A DNA stretch of 16,631 nucleotides from an uncultured Collinsella sp. (GCA_934630735.1 CAKTWK010000043.1:1-16631); one strand, 5' to 3'. Counted from the first letter of the stretch, positions 8,349 through 15,139 are shown. Notes: generated by a model from the sequence alone, not told the origin. Translations and numbers: made by a program.

Positions 8349-8379
8349 CGACGGGCGCGGCGCTCGGTCGCGCCCGTCG
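8349..8379 (-). repeat. GC-rich hairpin between glgP and glgC
   Basis: A perfect 11-bp stem (CGACGGGCGCG / CGCGCCCGTCG) with a 9-nt loop lies in the 106-nt gap. The minus-strand sequence after it is CAAATGGG, without a U-run. It may slow decay of the upstream message or partly attenuate transcription into glgC. Confidence 0.6.
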
Positions 8380-8414
8380 AATAATGCCGTGCGGCAAAGG
8401 GAGCTTGCGCGCCT

Positions 8415-10841
8415 TTACGCGTGCCAGATCTCGTCGCGGTACTCGCGAATGGTACGGTCGCTCGAGAACCAGCCGGAGGAGGCGGTGTTGAGCAGCGCCT
8501 TGCGGTTCCAGGTCTCCTGGTCGCCGTAGCTGTTCGTGAGCGCCTCCCACGCATCCACGTAGCTGCGGAAATCGGCCATGACCAGGTCGGGGTCGTTGTT
8601 GTTCATGAGCTCGTTGTAGATGCTTTCAAAGTTGCCCGAAAGGCCGGCAAATGTGTTGTCCTTGAGCTCGTCCATCACGCGGCCCAGACGCTCGCGGTCG
8701 CCGTTGAGGGTGTCCCACGCAAAGTAGCTGTTGGATGCCCAGAGCTGCTCGACCTCAGGAGCGGTCAGGCCAAAGATGGCCTCGTTCTCGCGGCCGGCTA
8801 GGTCGGCGATCTCGATGTTGGCGCCGTCGAGGGTGCCCAGCGTAATGGCGCCGTTCATCATGAGCTTCATGTTGGACGTGCCCGAGGCCTCCTTGCCGGC
8901 CGTGGAGATTTGCTCCGAGATTTCGGCGGCGGGGTAGATGAGCTGGGCGTTGCTCACGCGGAAGTTGGGGATAAAGCAGACCTTCATGACCTCGTTGACG
9001 CGGGCATCGTTGTTGATGACGTCGGCCACCGAGTTGATCAGGCGGATGGTCTCCTTGGCAAAGGTGTAGCTCGAGGCAGCCTTGCCGCTAAAGATGAAGG
9101 TCGTCGGCGTCACGTGGAAGTTGGGATCGGCGATGCGACGGTTGTAGATGTCCATCACCTTCATGATGTTCATGAGCTGGCGCTTGTAGGCGTGGAAGCG
9201 CTTGACCTGAACATCGAAGACGGTGTTGGGGTCAATGACCAGACCGGTCTCGGCCTTAACGTAGGCGGCCAGGCGCTCCTTGTTGGCGCGCTTGGAGGAA
9301 CCCACGGCCTTCAGGAACTCGGTGTCGTTCTGGAATTCTTTGAGCTTTTCCAGCTCAAAGGCGTCCTTGAGCCATCCGTCGCCAATGGCCTCGGTCACGA
9401 GCTTGGCATAGGTGGGGTTGGCCTCGGCAAAGAAGCGACGGTGCGAGATACCGTTGGTCTTGTTATTGAACTTCTCGGGCGTCAGGGCATAGAAGTCCTT
9501 GAGCACAATGTTCTTGATGATGTCGGAGTGAATCTTGGCCACGCCGTTGACGCTGTGGCTGCAGATCACAGACAGGTTGGCCATGCGAATCTCGCCGTCC
9601 CACAGGATGGCGGTCTGGCGCAGACGCTCCTGCCAGCCCTCCTGCGTGGTGTCGAACGACTCGTGCCAACGACGGCTGATCTCGTCGATGATCTGGTACA
9701 CGCGGGGGAGGAGCTTGGAGAACGTGCCGATGGGCCACTTCTCCAGGGCCTCGGGCAGGATGGTGTGGTTGGTGTAGCTCACGACCTGCGTCACGATGTT
9801 CCAGGCGTCATCCCACTCGAGCTTCTTCTCGTCGATGAGGATGCGCATGAGCTCGGGGCCGCACATGGCGGGGTGGGTGTCGTTGGTGTGGATGGCCACA
9901 AACTGCGGCAGCAGCTCCCAGTTCTCGCCGTGCTCCTTCTCAAAGGTGTCGAGCAGGCTGTAGATGCCGGCCGAAACAAACAGGTACTCCTGCTTCAGGC
10001 GCAGCAGACGGCCGTGCTCGCCGGCGTCGTTGGGGTAGAGGATGGCGCTGATGGCCTCGGCCTCGGCGCGCTCGGCATCGGCCAGGGCGTAGTCGCCGCG
10101 GTTAAAGGCCTCAAGGTCAAAGTGCTCCTCGACCGGCTCGGCGGCCCAGACGCGCAGCTTGTTGACGGTCTCGCCGGCATAGCCCACAACGGGGATGTCA
10201 TAGGGGACGGCCAGAATGTCCTGCGTGTCCACCGTGCGGTAGAACGTGCGGCCGTTCTCCTCAAAGCCCTCTACATGGCCACCAAACTTGATGGTCACGG
10301 CCTTGTCCTGACGACGGACCTCCCAAGGATAACCGTGGGTGAGCCACTCGTCGGTGGCCTCGACCTGGCTGCCGTTGACGATCTCCTGCTTAAACAGGCC
10401 GTAGCGGTAGCGCATGCCGTTGCCATAGCCTGCAATGCCCTCGGCTGCCATGGAATCCAGGAAGCATGCGGCCAGACGGCCCAGGCCACCGTTGCCCAGC
10501 GCCGGATCGGGCTCCTGGTTCTCGATGACGGACAGGTCGAAGCCCATGTCGTCGAGCGCCTCGGCGACCATGTCGCGCACGCCAAAGTTGAGCAGGTAGT
10601 TGTCGAGCAGGCGGCCGATCAAAAACTCGATCGAGAAGTAGTACACGCGCTTCTTGCCCTCGACGGTCACACGGGCGTCACTCTTGGTGGCAACGGTGCG
10701 TGCCTTCTCGGCCACGAGCTTGGCCAGGGCGTTAAAGCGGTCGAGGTCGCTGGCGGCCTCGACGCTCTTGCCGCTGATGCTCATGACGGCATCGCGATAG
10801 AGCTCGGTAAACTCCTGCTTGTTGTCGAAGATCTTATTCAT
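8415..10841 (-). CDS. glgP: Glycogen/alpha-glucan phosphorylase (GT35)
   Basis: It removes glucose as glucose-1-phosphate from the non-reducing ends of glycogen, using pyridoxal phosphate. At 808 residues it has the usual bacterial length. The PLP signature EASGTSNMKLMMNGA is at 651-665, with the Schiff-base lysine at K659, followed by LGTLDGANIE (668-677). The N-terminal motif NGGLGRLAACFLDS is at 117-130 and the HTNDTHPA region at 318-325. The ATG is preceded by AAAGGA about 4-5 nt upstream. It is cytosolic. It sits between glgB and glgC, so synthesis and breakdown are encoded on one transcript, and flux control must then be at protein level or by internal promoters. The tail seen on GlgA and GlgB is absent here. 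Confidence 0.96.
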   Translation of the reverse strand: MNKIFDNKQEFTELYRDAVMSISGKSVEAASDLDRFNALAKLVAEKARTVATKSDARVTVEGKKRVYYFSIEFLIGRLLDNYLLNFGVRDMVAEALDDMGFDLSVIENQEPDPALGNGGLGRLAACFLDSMAAEGIAGYGNGMRYRYGLFKQEIVNGSQVEATDEWLTHGYPWEVRRQDKAVTIKFGGHVEGFEENGRTFYRTVDTQDILAVPYDIPVVGYAGETVNKLRVWAAEPVEEHFDLEAFNRGDYALADAERAEAEAISAILYPNDAGEHGRLLRLKQEYLFVSAGIYSLLDTFEKEHGENWELLPQFVAIHTNDTHPAMCGPELMRILIDEKKLEWDDAWNIVTQVVSYTNHTILPEALEKWPIGTFSKLLPRVYQIIDEISRRWHESFDTTQEGWQERLRQTAILWDGEIRMANLSVICSHSVNGVAKIHSDIIKNIVLKDFYALTPEKFNNKTNGISHRRFFAEANPTYAKLVTEAIGDGWLKDAFELEKLKEFQNDTEFLKAVGSSKRANKERLAAYVKAETGLVIDPNTVFDVQVKRFHAYKRQLMNIMKVMDIYNRRIADPNFHVTPTTFIFSGKAASSYTFAKETIRLINSVADVINNDARVNEVMKVCFIPNFRVSNAQLIYPAAEISEQISTAGKEASGTSNMKLMMNGAITLGTLDGANIEIADLAGRENEAIFGLTAPEVEQLWASNSYFAWDTLNGDRERLGRVMDELKDNTFAGLSGNFESIYNELMNNNDPDLVMADFRSYVDAWEALTNSYGDQETWNRKALLNTASSGWFSSDRTIREYRDEIWHA

Positions 10842-10842
10842 A

Positions 10843-10877
10843 CGTTCCTTTCCCCCGGGGATGTTTCTCCCGGAACG
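10843..10877 (-). promoter_or_regulatory. Dyad that could hide the glgP ribosome binding site
   Basis: In the glgP leader CGTTCC can pair with GGAACG, which contains part of the Shine-Dalgarno sequence AAAGGA. A second inner helix GGGA / TCCC with a 6-nt loop would stack on it, leaving a 9-nt bulge. The pairing is seen in sequence. Regulation of glgP translation through it is a guess. Confidence 0.35.
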
Positions 10878-10915
10878 GTTATGACTTATATCCTACGCCA
10901 CGTCGGGGCGGGTAA

Positions 10916-10927
10916 TTACAGCTGTAA
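10916..10927 (-). promoter_or_regulatory. Perfect 12-bp palindrome downstream of glgB
   Basis: TTACAGCTGTAA is a perfect palindrome 8 nt past the glgB stop and about 75 nt upstream of glgP. A -10-like TATAAG (minus strand, 10890..10885) lies downstream of it, but there is no good -35. It could be an operator of an internal glgP promoter. A chance palindrome cannot be excluded. Confidence 0.3.
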
Positions 10928-10935
10928 CGGCTTTG

Positions 10936-13170
10936 TTACGCATCCTTGGCAGACGGCTTAACAGAAGCAGACTTGGCCTTGGTAGCGCCCTTTTTGGCAG
11001 TCGGCTTCTTGGTCGCGGTAGCCTTAGCAGCGGGCTTGGTAGCCTTTGCCTTAGCCGGAGCCTTCTTGGCAGCCGCGGGCTTGGGCTTTACCGAGGACGT
11101 GCGCTTCTTGGGCGCAGCCTTGGGCTCCTCAACCACCGGCGGCTTATAGCTGCTGGGGCCGCGGCGTTTAAGCACCACGCCGGCCAGTCCGGGTACCTTA
11201 ATCTCGATGGAGTCCATCTGCCCGTTCCAGGGATAGGGCTCGCTCGAGCAGGTGTAGGGCTCCTCGCCGGCATAGCCGCTGCCGCCAAACTCGGGACGGT
11301 CGGAATCGAAGATGACCTCCCAGTCACCCTCGCGCGGCACGCCCACGCGGAAGCTCTCGTAGCTCGCCGGATCAAAGTTGATCAGGATCACCAGGTCGTC
11401 GTCGATATCCTCGCCCTGACGCACAAAGCTCACGATGGACTGCTTGGAGTTGTCCGCATCGATCCAGGTAAAGCCGTCGTCGGTGTAGCCGCGCTCGTAC
11501 AGGGCGGGCTCGGCGGTGTACAGGTGGTTGAGTGCCTTGATAAACGCCTGATGATGCCTGTGGGTCTCGTACTCCTCGGTCAGGAACCACTGGATGGACT
11601 CGTAGTAGCGCCACTCGATAAACTGACCGATCTCGTTGCCCATAAAGTTGAGCTTGGCACCGGGGTGCGTCATCTGGTAGAAGGCGAGCGTGCGCAGGCC
11701 GGCAAACTGGCGCCACCAGTCGCCCGGCATGCGGCCGATGAGCGAGCACTTGCCGTGCACGACCTCGTCGTGGCTCAGTGGGCAAATGAAGTTCTCGGTA
11801 AAGGCGTACATGATGGAGAACGTGAGCAGTCCGTGGTTGCCGGGGCGCCACGGAAAATCGGTCTGCATGTAGTGCAGGGTGTCGTTCATCCAGCCCATGT
11901 CCCACTTGTAGTGGAAGCCCAGGCCGCCGTCCTGCGGCGGGTAGGTCACGAGCGGCCACGCGGTGGACTCCTCGGCCATCATCATCACGTCGGGGTAATG
12001 CGCCTCAACAGCGCAGTTGACCTGGCGGATAAACGCGCTGGCGTCCAGGTCCTCCTCGGTACCGTACTTGTTGAACTTCTTTTGGCCCGGATCGTCGATG
12101 CCAAAGTTGAGGTACAGCATGCTGGACACGCCGTCCATGCGAATGCCGTCAACGTGGAAGTTCTCGAGCCAGTACAGCACGTTGGAGACCAGGAAGGAGC
12201 GGACCTCGCCGCGGGCGAAGTCAAACTTATGCGTGCCCCAGTTGGGGTGAATCTCGTGCTCAAACAGCATGTGGCCGTTAAATGTGGCAAGGCCGTGGGC
12301 GTCGGCGCAAAAACCGCCGGGCACCCAGTCCATGATCACGCCGATGCCTGCCTCGTGGCATGCATCGATAAAGTGCATGAGCTGCTGCGGGTTGCCGTAG
12401 CGCGACGTGGCGGCATAGTAGCCGGTCGTCTGGTAGCCCCAGGAGCCGTCGAAGGGATGCTCCATGAGCGGCATGACCTCGATATGCGTGTAGCCCATGT
12501 CGCGCACGTAGTCCACGAGCTCCACCGACAGGTCGTCGTAGGTGTAGAACTCGCCGCGCTGCGCGGGGAAGGGATCCATGGGGCCGGGGTAGTTTCCGTA
12601 CTCGTCCGGCTCGCCCTGCGGCGCGTCGCCGTGGCGCTTCCACGAGCCAATATGCACCTCGTAGATGTTAAGCGGCTGCGACATGTGGTTATGACTGGCG
12701 CGGCGCTTAAGCCACGCGGCGTCGTTCCACTTGTAGCCATCGAGGGTCCACAGCACGCTGGCGGTACCCGGAGGGCACTCTGCCTTAAAGGCATACGGAT
12801 CGGCCTTGTAGAGCTTTTCGCCCTCGTTGGTCTCGATAAGGTACTTATATAGCTGGCCCTGCTCGGCGCCAGGAATAAAGCCTTCCCAAATAGCGCTCGT
12901 ATGCATGGGCACCAGCGGGTTGGCTTGTTCATCCCAGTCGTTAAATTCGCCAATGACATGGACGCTCTTTACGTCGGGCGCCCAAACGCAAAAACGCCAG
13001 CCGCGCGTACGGTTCTGCGTGTCGGGGTGCGCGCCCATCTTTTCCCAGCTGCGCTCCCACGTACCAATGCCAAACAGATAGACATCGTCCTTGGTGAGCT
13101 CCGGTGCGTGCGGGGCGGCTTTGCGGGTAGCAGGCTTTTTGGTTGCTGGCTTTAGCTTTGTATCGCTCAC
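10936..13170 (-). CDS. glgB: 1,4-alpha-glucan branching enzyme (GH13_9) with basic low-complexity tail
   Basis: It cuts alpha-1,4 chains and rejoins them as alpha-1,6 branches. Numbering from the GTG at 13170 (744 residues): residues 1-20 are a short Lys/Pro/Thr/Ala leader, about 50-150 a CBM48-like domain (FCVWAPDVKSVHVIGEFNDW), then the barrel with D281 in region I, nucleophile D346 in GIRMD, acid/base E400 in MAEEST and D468 in LSHDE. The C-terminal beta domain ends near 670. Residues 674-744 are an Ala/Lys/Pro/Thr tail, unlike typical GlgB. Region I reads DWVPGGF, while E. coli and Bacillus have DWVPGHF, so the conserved histidine is Gly286. The GTG is preferred because GGGA lies 6 nt upstream. 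The ATG codons at 13185 and 13182 lack such a site, and a TTG at 13230 is less likely still. First gene of the glycogen operon, with a leader of about 200 nt. Confidence 0.92.
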   Translation of the reverse strand: MSDTKLKPATKKPATRKAAPHAPELTKDDVYLFGIGTWERSWEKMGAHPDTQNRTRGWRFCVWAPDVKSVHVIGEFNDWDEQANPLVPMHTSAIWEGFIPGAEQGQLYKYLIETNEGEKLYKADPYAFKAECPPGTASVLWTLDGYKWNDAAWLKRRASHNHMSQPLNIYEVHIGSWKRHGDAPQGEPDEYGNYPGPMDPFPAQRGEFYTYDDLSVELVDYVRDMGYTHIEVMPLMEHPFDGSWGYQTTGYYAATSRYGNPQQLMHFIDACHEAGIGVIMDWVPGGFCADAHGLATFNGHMLFEHEIHPNWGTHKFDFARGEVRSFLVSNVLYWLENFHVDGIRMDGVSSMLYLNFGIDDPGQKKFNKYGTEEDLDASAFIRQVNCAVEAHYPDVMMMAEESTAWPLVTYPPQDGGLGFHYKWDMGWMNDTLHYMQTDFPWRPGNHGLLTFSIMYAFTENFICPLSHDEVVHGKCSLIGRMPGDWWRQFAGLRTLAFYQMTHPGAKLNFMGNEIGQFIEWRYYESIQWFLTEEYETHRHHQAFIKALNHLYTAEPALYERGYTDDGFTWIDADNSKQSIVSFVRQGEDIDDDLVILINFDPASYESFRVGVPREGDWEVIFDSDRPEFGGSGYAGEEPYTCSSEPYPWNGQMDSIEIKVPGLAGVVLKRRGPSSYKPPVVEEPKAAPKKRTSSVKPKPAAAKKAPAKAKATKPAAKATATKKPTAKKGATKAKSASVKPSAKDA
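10939..11151 (-). repeat. Low-complexity segment coding the GlgB tail
   Basis: About 210 bp encode a lysine- and alanine-rich tail with blocks such as KPAAAKKAPAKAKATKPAAK. The composition resembles the GlgA tail, but it is shorter and lacks its long acidic part. Plus-strand open frames here are compositional shadows. Confidence 0.65.
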
Positions 13171-13270
13171 GTTTGATCCCATCATGACGCGGCAGCGTGT
13201 TGCCTTGGTGACTAGATGCGAAAGGTCCAAGGCTGCACGAATCGAAGGGACGGCGATAGTTCTATGATTC

Positions 13271-13296
13271 GTTCCACCTCGCGTGCTCGGTGGAAC
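13271..13296 (-). repeat. Hairpin in the glgB mRNA leader
   Basis: A perfect 8-bp stem (GTTCCACC / GGTGGAAC) with a 10-nt loop sits in the untranslated leader of glgB, about 100 nt before the start. No U-tract follows it in the minus direction, so it is not an intrinsic terminator. It may be an mRNA-stability or attenuation element. Confidence 0.5.
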
Positions 13297-13382
13297 TTTC
13301 GGCAGAAACTACGATAACACCTGTACGTTAGTTTTATGGATGAAAGTGGATTTGCGGGGGCGTTTAATCGGTAAGCGCCATG

Positions 13383-13412
13383 TTTATACCACTGGCAGAA
13401 TTGCCGTGGTAA
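13383..13412 (-). promoter_or_regulatory. glgB: Predicted glgB promoter
   Basis: On the minus strand, a -35-like TTACCA (13412..13407) is 18 nt from a -10 TATAAA (13388..13383). The -10 is preceded by TGG, giving an extended -10. The -35 lies inside an arm of the inverted repeat 13407-13432, so a protein bound there would block it. Predicted transcription start is near 13376, giving a leader of about 200 nt. Confidence 0.5.
13387..13411. repeat. Bulged inverted repeat over the glgB promoter spacer
   Basis: TACCAC and GTGGTA flank GGCA-GAAT-TGCC, making a 10-bp dyad with one bulged T. It covers the spacer between the predicted -35 and -10 and overlaps the operator at 13407-13432. It could be a second binding site or an alternative pairing of the same half-sites. 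Confidence 0.4.
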
Positions 13413-13432
13413 AACTCTTGACAGTTTTACCA
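13407..13432. promoter_or_regulatory. Operator-like perfect inverted repeat TGGTAAAAC-N8-GTTTTACCA
   Basis: Two 9-bp arms (13407-13415 and 13424-13432) are exact reverse complements, with an 8-bp spacer that includes TTGAC(A). The half-site centres are 17 bp apart. The arm at 13407 overlaps the predicted glgB -35. On the plus strand TTGACA (13418-13423) could be a -35 for the HAD gene, but no good -10 follows at 16-18 nt. The arrangement suits a dimeric repressor acting on both directions. Confidence 0.5.
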
Positions 13433-13451
13433 ATTAGGGTTTCAAAACTGT
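13421..13451. repeat. Inverted repeat ACAGTTTT / AAAACTGT
   Basis: Two perfect 8-bp arms (13421-13428 and 13444-13451) with a 15-nt spacer overlap the right arm of the operator at 13407-13432. Taken with it, this gives a ladder of interleaved dyads. Confidence 0.4.
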
Positions 13452-13463
13452 TAGGCTGACGTT

Positions 13464-13494
13464 TGGTAAAACGTTTTTAGCAGGTTGTTTACCA
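13464..13494. promoter_or_regulatory. Second pair of TGGTAAAAC / GTTTACCA half-sites
   Basis: TGGTAAAAC (13464-13472) faces GTTTACCA (13487-13494) across 14 nt. The right arm lacks one T compared with the perfect operator. It ends 22 nt before the HAD start codon, so occupancy would interfere with HAD transcription or early elongation. Confidence 0.4.
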
Positions 13495-13516
13495 TTTGAC
13501 ATCGAAAGGCTCGTTT

Positions 13517-14206
13517 ATGAACCACATCGCTGCTCCAAGTGTTGCTTTTATTTTCGATTGCGACGGAACACTGGTTAATAGCTCCCCCGTCTGGGGCCAT
13601 GCACAGACCGAGTTATTGCGCCGTCATGGCATTGATGTAACGGTCGACGATTTTGCCCAGTTTGAACATCTTTCGCTGGAGGACGAGTGCCAGGCCTACC
13701 ACGACACGTGGGGCATTGGCGCGAATGGCGAGGAGCTGTATCGCGAGCTGAGCGAGATTTTGATGGAGGGGTACTCCAAGGTGCCGCCGCGCGAGGGGCT
13801 CCTGGCGTTTCTGGAGCAGGCGAAGGAGGCCGGTATTGCCATGTGCGTTGCCACGTCTACGCCGGCCAAACTGGTGCAGTCCGCCCTTGCGGGTGCTGGC
13901 CTTAATCGCTATATGGAGGTTATTACCACAACGGGCGAGGCTGGGCGCTCCAAGCAGTTTCCCGACGTGTACGAGCTGGCATTGCGTTGCCTGGAAGAGC
14001 GCCACGGGCACAAGTTTGAGCGCACCTGGGTGTTTGAGGACGCCGTCTTTGGCCTTAAGAGCTCTGGCGCCGCTGGATTTAAACGCGTGGGCATCTATGA
14101 TCCGCACGGCCGTATGGAGCGCGACGAGGTGCGTATCAACTGCGACATCTTTATCGACAGCTATGAGGACCTGGACCTGGCCCGCGTGCTTTCGTTTGAG
14201 GGCTAG
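13517..14206 (+). CDS. HAD-superfamily hydrolase, beta-phosphoglucomutase/phosphatase-like
   Basis: A 229-residue cytosolic phosphatase or phosphomutase of the HAD subfamily I type with a helical cap. Motif I is DCDGT (D14, D16), motif II VATST (111-115), motif III K146 in RSKQFPD, and motif IV VFEDAVFG (E174, D175). All catalytic positions are present. The cap (about 20-90) resembles the beta-phosphoglucomutase group, but the substrate cannot be read from sequence. The ATG at 13517 has AAAGG at 7 nt. A TTG frame opening at 13496 was rejected. It lies divergent from glgB and 9 nt before a thiamine pyrophosphokinase gene. The first neighbour suggests sugar phosphates and the second a thiamine or nucleotide phosphatase role. 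Neither is proven. Confidence 0.88.
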   Translation: MNHIAAPSVAFIFDCDGTLVNSSPVWGHAQTELLRRHGIDVTVDDFAQFEHLSLEDECQAYHDTWGIGANGEELYRELSEILMEGYSKVPPREGLLAFLEQAKEAGIAMCVATSTPAKLVQSALAGAGLNRYMEVITTTGEAGRSKQFPDVYELALRCLEERHGHKFERTWVFEDAVFGLKSSGAAGFKRVGIYDPHGRMERDEVRINCDIFIDSYEDLDLARVLSFEG

Positions 14207-14215
14207 GCGAGGGCC

Positions 14216-14857
14216 GTGGCTTGCAAAGTATTAGTGGTATGCGGCTCGCCGTTGTTGGCGAGCGCGGATCTGCTTCGTCAGCTGGCGGGGGAGTGCGGCC
14301 ACGTTGTCGCCGTGGACCGTGGGCTCGATGCACTGCTGGGCGCGGGACTGGGCTGCGACGTCTACGTGGGCGACGCCGACACCGTAAGCGATGAGGGACG
14401 CGCGTTGGTCGATGCCGCTGCCGATTTTGAAGTAGAACGCCACAACCCCTACAAGGACTACACCGATCTAGCGCTAGCGCTAGACGCCATCCGCCGTCGC
14501 TGGCCCGGCGCCGAGGTGGTGGCAACCTGCGCCACCGGCGGCCGCCCGGACATGGCCCTGTCTGTGTTGGGGCTACTGGCAGGCTATGCGGATGCTCCCG
14601 TCTGGATCGAAAAAGACGAAGTGACGGCCAGAATCCTTCACCAGGACGAGACCTGGACTATCGAGGGCGCCGAGGGCAAGACCTTCTCCATCATCGCCAT
14701 AGCCCCCAACACAGAGATAAGCGAACACGGCCTAGAATGGGAGCTTGATCACAGCCCCCTAGCCCTATTAGCCGACACGGGCATCTCAAATGTCGTTAGG
14801 AAAACGGCCAAGATTCAAGTCCATCAAGGCGTCGCGATCGCTTACCTCTACAAGTAA
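14216..14857 (+). CDS. thiN: Thiamine pyrophosphokinase
   Basis: It transfers pyrophosphate from ATP to thiamine, giving thiamine diphosphate, the cofactor of transketolase, pyruvate and 2-oxoacid enzymes. The 213 residues carry the family pattern: VDRGLDAL (33-40), GDADT (52-56, usually GDxDS), KDYTDLALAL (80-89) and GGRPDMAL (108-115, where GGRxDH is more usual). The C-terminal beta domain is about 140-213. The GTG start lies 9 nt after the HAD stop; GAGGG is upstream but very close (2 nt), so the start is only moderately certain. No thiamine riboswitch is visible upstream, and the gene appears to ride on the HAD transcript. The KDYTD and GDADT motifs make the assignment fairly firm. Confidence 0.88.
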   Translation: MACKVLVVCGSPLLASADLLRQLAGECGHVVAVDRGLDALLGAGLGCDVYVGDADTVSDEGRALVDAAADFEVERHNPYKDYTDLALALDAIRRRWPGAEVVATCATGGRPDMALSVLGLLAGYADAPVWIEKDEVTARILHQDETWTIEGAEGKTFSIIAIAPNTEISEHGLEWELDHSPLALLADTGISNVVRKTAKIQVHQGVAIAYLYK

Positions 14858-14871
14858 GGCGCTGTCGCGTG

Positions 14872-14955
14872 AGGGTTTTATCGGGACGGTGGGTTAATTG
14901 ACTGATTTTGCCGAAGTCAAAATCAGTCAATTCAGCCCCGTCCCAGGAAAACCCT
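14872..14955. repeat. 84-bp interrupted near-perfect inverted repeat
   Basis: Three nested arms pair exactly: AGGGTTTT / AAAACCCT (14872-14879 and 14948-14955), GGGACG / CGTCCC (14883-14888 and 14939-14944) and a 15-bp AATTGACTGATTTTG with its complement (14896-14910 and 14918-14932). A 7-nt loop (CCGAAGT) caps them. Small internal loops separate the arms. It starts 15 nt after thiN and ends before the tRNA promoter. No T-run follows on either strand. It could be a bidirectional terminator, a REP-like or MITE-like dispersed element, or a structured RNA. Confidence 0.7.
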
Positions 14956-14984
14956 TAAGTAAGACAATCAACTCAAAAAAGTCC

Positions 14985-15013
14985 TTGCACAACTAAGAAT
15001 CTTCCCCTATAGT
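14985..15013 (+). promoter_or_regulatory. Promoter of the tRNA-Ala gene
   Basis: TTGCAC (14985-14990) and TATAGT (15008-15013) are 17 nt apart, and the tRNA begins 13 nt after the -10. This is a near-consensus housekeeping promoter. Confidence 0.8.
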
Positions 15014-15026
15014 ATCTCCTCGTCAC

Positions 15027-15102
15027 GGGGGCGTAGCTCAGCTGGGAGAGCGCTTGACTGGCAGTCAAGAGGTCAGGGGTTCGATCCCCCTCGTCTCCAC
15101 CA
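15027..15102 (+). tRNA. tRNA-Ala, anticodon GGC
   Basis: A full cloverleaf folds by hand: acceptor GGGGGCG with CGTCTCC (15027-15033 and 15092-15098), D arm GCTC/GAGC, anticodon stem CTTGA/TCAAG with loop CTGGCAG (anticodon GGC at 15060-15062), T arm AGGGG/CCCCT with loop TTCGATC, and an encoded CCA end (15100-15102). The third acceptor pair is G-U, the classic alanine identity determinant, which agrees with the anticodon reading GCC. It has its own promoter and terminator. Confidence 0.97.
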
Positions 15103-15112
15103 TCGTGAATGC

Positions 15113-15139
15113 AAGGCCACTCAATCGAGTGGCCTTTTT
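15113..15139 (+). terminator. Intrinsic terminator of the tRNA gene
   Basis: A 9-bp stem (AAGGCCACT / AGTGGCCTT) with a 6-nt loop is followed directly by a T-rich run (TTTTTATTT). Stem plus U-tract is textbook rho-independent termination. Confidence 0.9.

Larger units (their letters stand above)
13171..13516. other. Divergent regulatory region between glgB and the HAD gene
   Basis: This 346-nt gap holds no credible gene. It contains the glgB promoter, a leader of about 200 nt with a hairpin (13271-13296), a cluster of overlapping inverted repeats (13387-13494) and the ribosome binding site of the HAD gene (AAAGG, 13505-13509). The dyads sit between two divergent genes, so one factor could affect both. 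Confidence 0.7.

Noticed and set aside
13171..13230. Longer GlgB from a TTG at 13230 or an ATG at 13185
   Set aside because: Neither has a Shine-Dalgarno sequence, and the added residues do not match the family. The GTG at 13170 with GGGA upstream fits better, though this remains a judgement.
13418..13423. TTGACA as -35 of a HAD-gene promoter
   Set aside because: Perfect -35 word but only a poor -10 (TTCAAA) at 17 nt; not listed as a promoter in its own right.
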